This document shows positions 63,163 to 64,000 of a DNA stretch of 64,000 nucleotides, one piece after another. The DNA is from Brucella gallinifaecis. Lineage in GTDB: Bacteria > Pseudomonadota > Alphaproteobacteria > Rhizobiales > Rhizobiaceae. Numbering within the stretch: position 1 is the stretch's first letter; the number at the start of each line of letters is the position of its first letter. The notes beneath the pieces were generated by a model, which saw only the letters and a list, made by a program, of their open reading frames with translations, ran no database searches and was not told the DNA's origin. The DNA lies in assembly GCF_006476605.1 (NCBI RefSeq), contig NZ_ML636806.1:1-64000 (forward strand), written 5' to 3'. Both the position numbers and the translations under genes were made by a program.

Positions 63163-64000
63163 ATGCGGCTTTTATCTCTGCTAACCCTGTCATTGACCGC
63201 AGCTTTTGCCTTTTCAGCGCACAGTCTGGCACAGGCCAAAGACAAGCTCACAATCTATACCTATGACAGTTTCGTTTCCGAATGGGGCCCCGGCCCCAAG
63301 GTGAAAGAAAACTTCGAAAAGGAATGCGATTGCGAGCTGGAATGGGTTGCATCTGCTGATGGTGTGGCATTGCTCAACCGCCTCCGGCTTGAAGGCGAAA
63401 ACACCAAGGCCGACATTGTGCTTGGTCTCGACACAAACCTGACTGCGGAAGCCCGCGCCAGCGGCTATTTCGCACCAAGTGGCATAGATACTGCCAATAT
63501 CAATGTACCGGGTGAGTTCAAAGACGATATTTTCGTGCCTTATGATTACGGCTATTTCGCTGTCGTCTACGATTCAGAAAAATTGCCAAATCCGCCCAAA
63601 AGCCTGAAAGAACTGGTCGAAGGCGATCCATCACAGAAAATCGTCATTCAGGATCCACGCACATCCACCCCGGGCCTTGGTATTCTGCTGTGGATCAAAT
63701 CTGTCTATAATGATCAGGCCGATGAAGCGTGGGAAAAACTGCAAAAGCGTATTCTGACGGTCACGCCGGGCTGGTCGGAAGCCTACGGTCTTTTCACCAA
63801 GGGTGAAGCACCGATGGTGCTCTCCTACACAACGTCTCCAGCCTATCATATGATTGCAGAAAACACTGAACGTTATAAAGCGCTTGCCTATCCTGAAGGC
63901 AATTACCTTCAGATCGAACTGGCAGCCCAGACCACGACGGGCGCCAAAAACCCGCTGGCGCAAAAATTTCTAGCTTTCATGACTGGTCCCGGCTTTCAGG
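63163..64000 (+). CDS. thiB: Thiamine ABC transporter substrate-binding protein (partial)
   Basis: The gene runs off the window end after 279 codons, with no stop in the window. It begins with a signal peptide ([20 protein letters not shown], ending LAQA) and then [20 protein letters not shown], typical of ThiB, with [29 protein letters not shown] and [11 protein letters not shown] segments of the family. AAAGGA stands eight bases before the ATG. It is the expected first gene of thiBPQ, under the TPP riboswitch. Confidence 0.93.
   Translation, partial: MRLLSLLTLSLTAAFAFSAHSLAQAKDKLTIYTYDSFVSEWGPGPKVKENFEKECDCELEWVASADGVALLNRLRLEGENTKADIVLGLDTNLTAEARASGYFAPSGIDTANINVPGEFKDDIFVPYDYGYFAVVYDSEKLPNPPKSLKELVEGDPSQKIVIQDPRTSTPGLGILLWIKSVYNDQADEAWEKLQKRILTVTPGWSEAYGLFTKGEAPMVLSYTTSPAYHMIAENTERYKALAYPEGNYLQIELAAQTTTGAKNPLAQKFLAFMTGPGFQ

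Noticed and set aside
1-64000. CRISPR arrays, tRNA or rRNA genes, insertion sequences, prophage, integrase or attachment sites
   Set aside because: I saw no regularly spaced repeats, no tRNA-like cloverleaf ends, no transposase or integrase motifs and no terminal inverted repeats with target duplications.

Overview
The window looks like a chromosomal core segment of a Brucellaceae member (Brucella/Ochrobactrum/Pseudochrobactrum type alphaproteobacterium). The evidence is the Omp16-like Pal, the ybgC-tolQRAB-pal-cpoB cluster, the BioR/bioY pair with BioR boxes, a serC leader RNA, full CtrA boxes (TTAA-N7-TTAA), the cell-cycle factor TrcR, and many Rhizobiales-specific small DUF proteins (DUF1465, DUF1192, DUF2312, DUF4164, DUF1284, DUF1036). 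I see no tRNA, rRNA, CRISPR array, insertion sequence, prophage or integrase. This is vertically inherited housekeeping DNA with few accessory genes.

Layout. 0-6.3 kb: purA; the serine operon serC-serA-GNAT behind a serC-motif leader; a BASS transporter preceded by three tandem 14-bp mini-palindromes. 6.5-24 kb, nearly all minus strand: a CtrA-boxed outer-membrane barrel, glmM, ftsH, tilS, cpoB, pal, tolB, tolA, tolR, tolQ, ybgC, ruvB, ruvA, ruvC, DUF1465 and an OpgC-type glucan acyltransferase. Between DUF1465 and opgC lie two full CtrA boxes and a four-hairpin small RNA candidate. 24-32 kb: a ThiE-like protein, a Sel1-repeat protein, efp, suhB, a non-flagellar MotA/MotB-like pair, an ABC exporter and rpmE. 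32-39 kb: yebC, bioR-bioY-DUF1284, ymdB, 5-formyl-THF cyclo-ligase, a membrane/SRPBCC protein, 6S RNA and zapA-DUF4164. 39-50 kb: tkt-gap-pgk, a PQQ-type sugar dehydrogenase, prpE, an SDR, DUF1127 plus a WYL regulator, trcR and a quinone oxidoreductase. 51-64 kb: an MFS transporter, two YdcH proteins, purEK, rpmJ, a TPR protein, DUF1036-pyk, an N-formylglutamate amidohydrolase-like protein, DUF2312, an Uup-like ABC-F protein, a glycine-zipper lipoprotein, thiN, and a TPP riboswitch driving thiB, which is cut by the window end.

Functional themes are envelope integrity and division (Tol-Pal, CpoB, FtsH, ZapA, OpgC), Holliday-junction processing (RuvABC), central carbon flow (tkt, gap, pgk, pyk, serA/C, prpE), purine synthesis (purA, purE, purK), and vitamin homeostasis (biotin, thiamine, folate). 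Tkt and the DUF1036-pyk operon share an AT-rich CG-centred motif, which suggests a common regulator.

Most worth following up are the CtrA-box-associated small RNA at 22661-22760, the orphan MotAB-like motor at 27979-30071, the tandem mini-palindromes at 6293-6334, the promoter-plus-terminator leader before rpmJ, the triplicated coiled coil in CpoB, and the shared tkt/pyk motif. All coordinates come from reading the sequence; no alignment, folding or database search was run.
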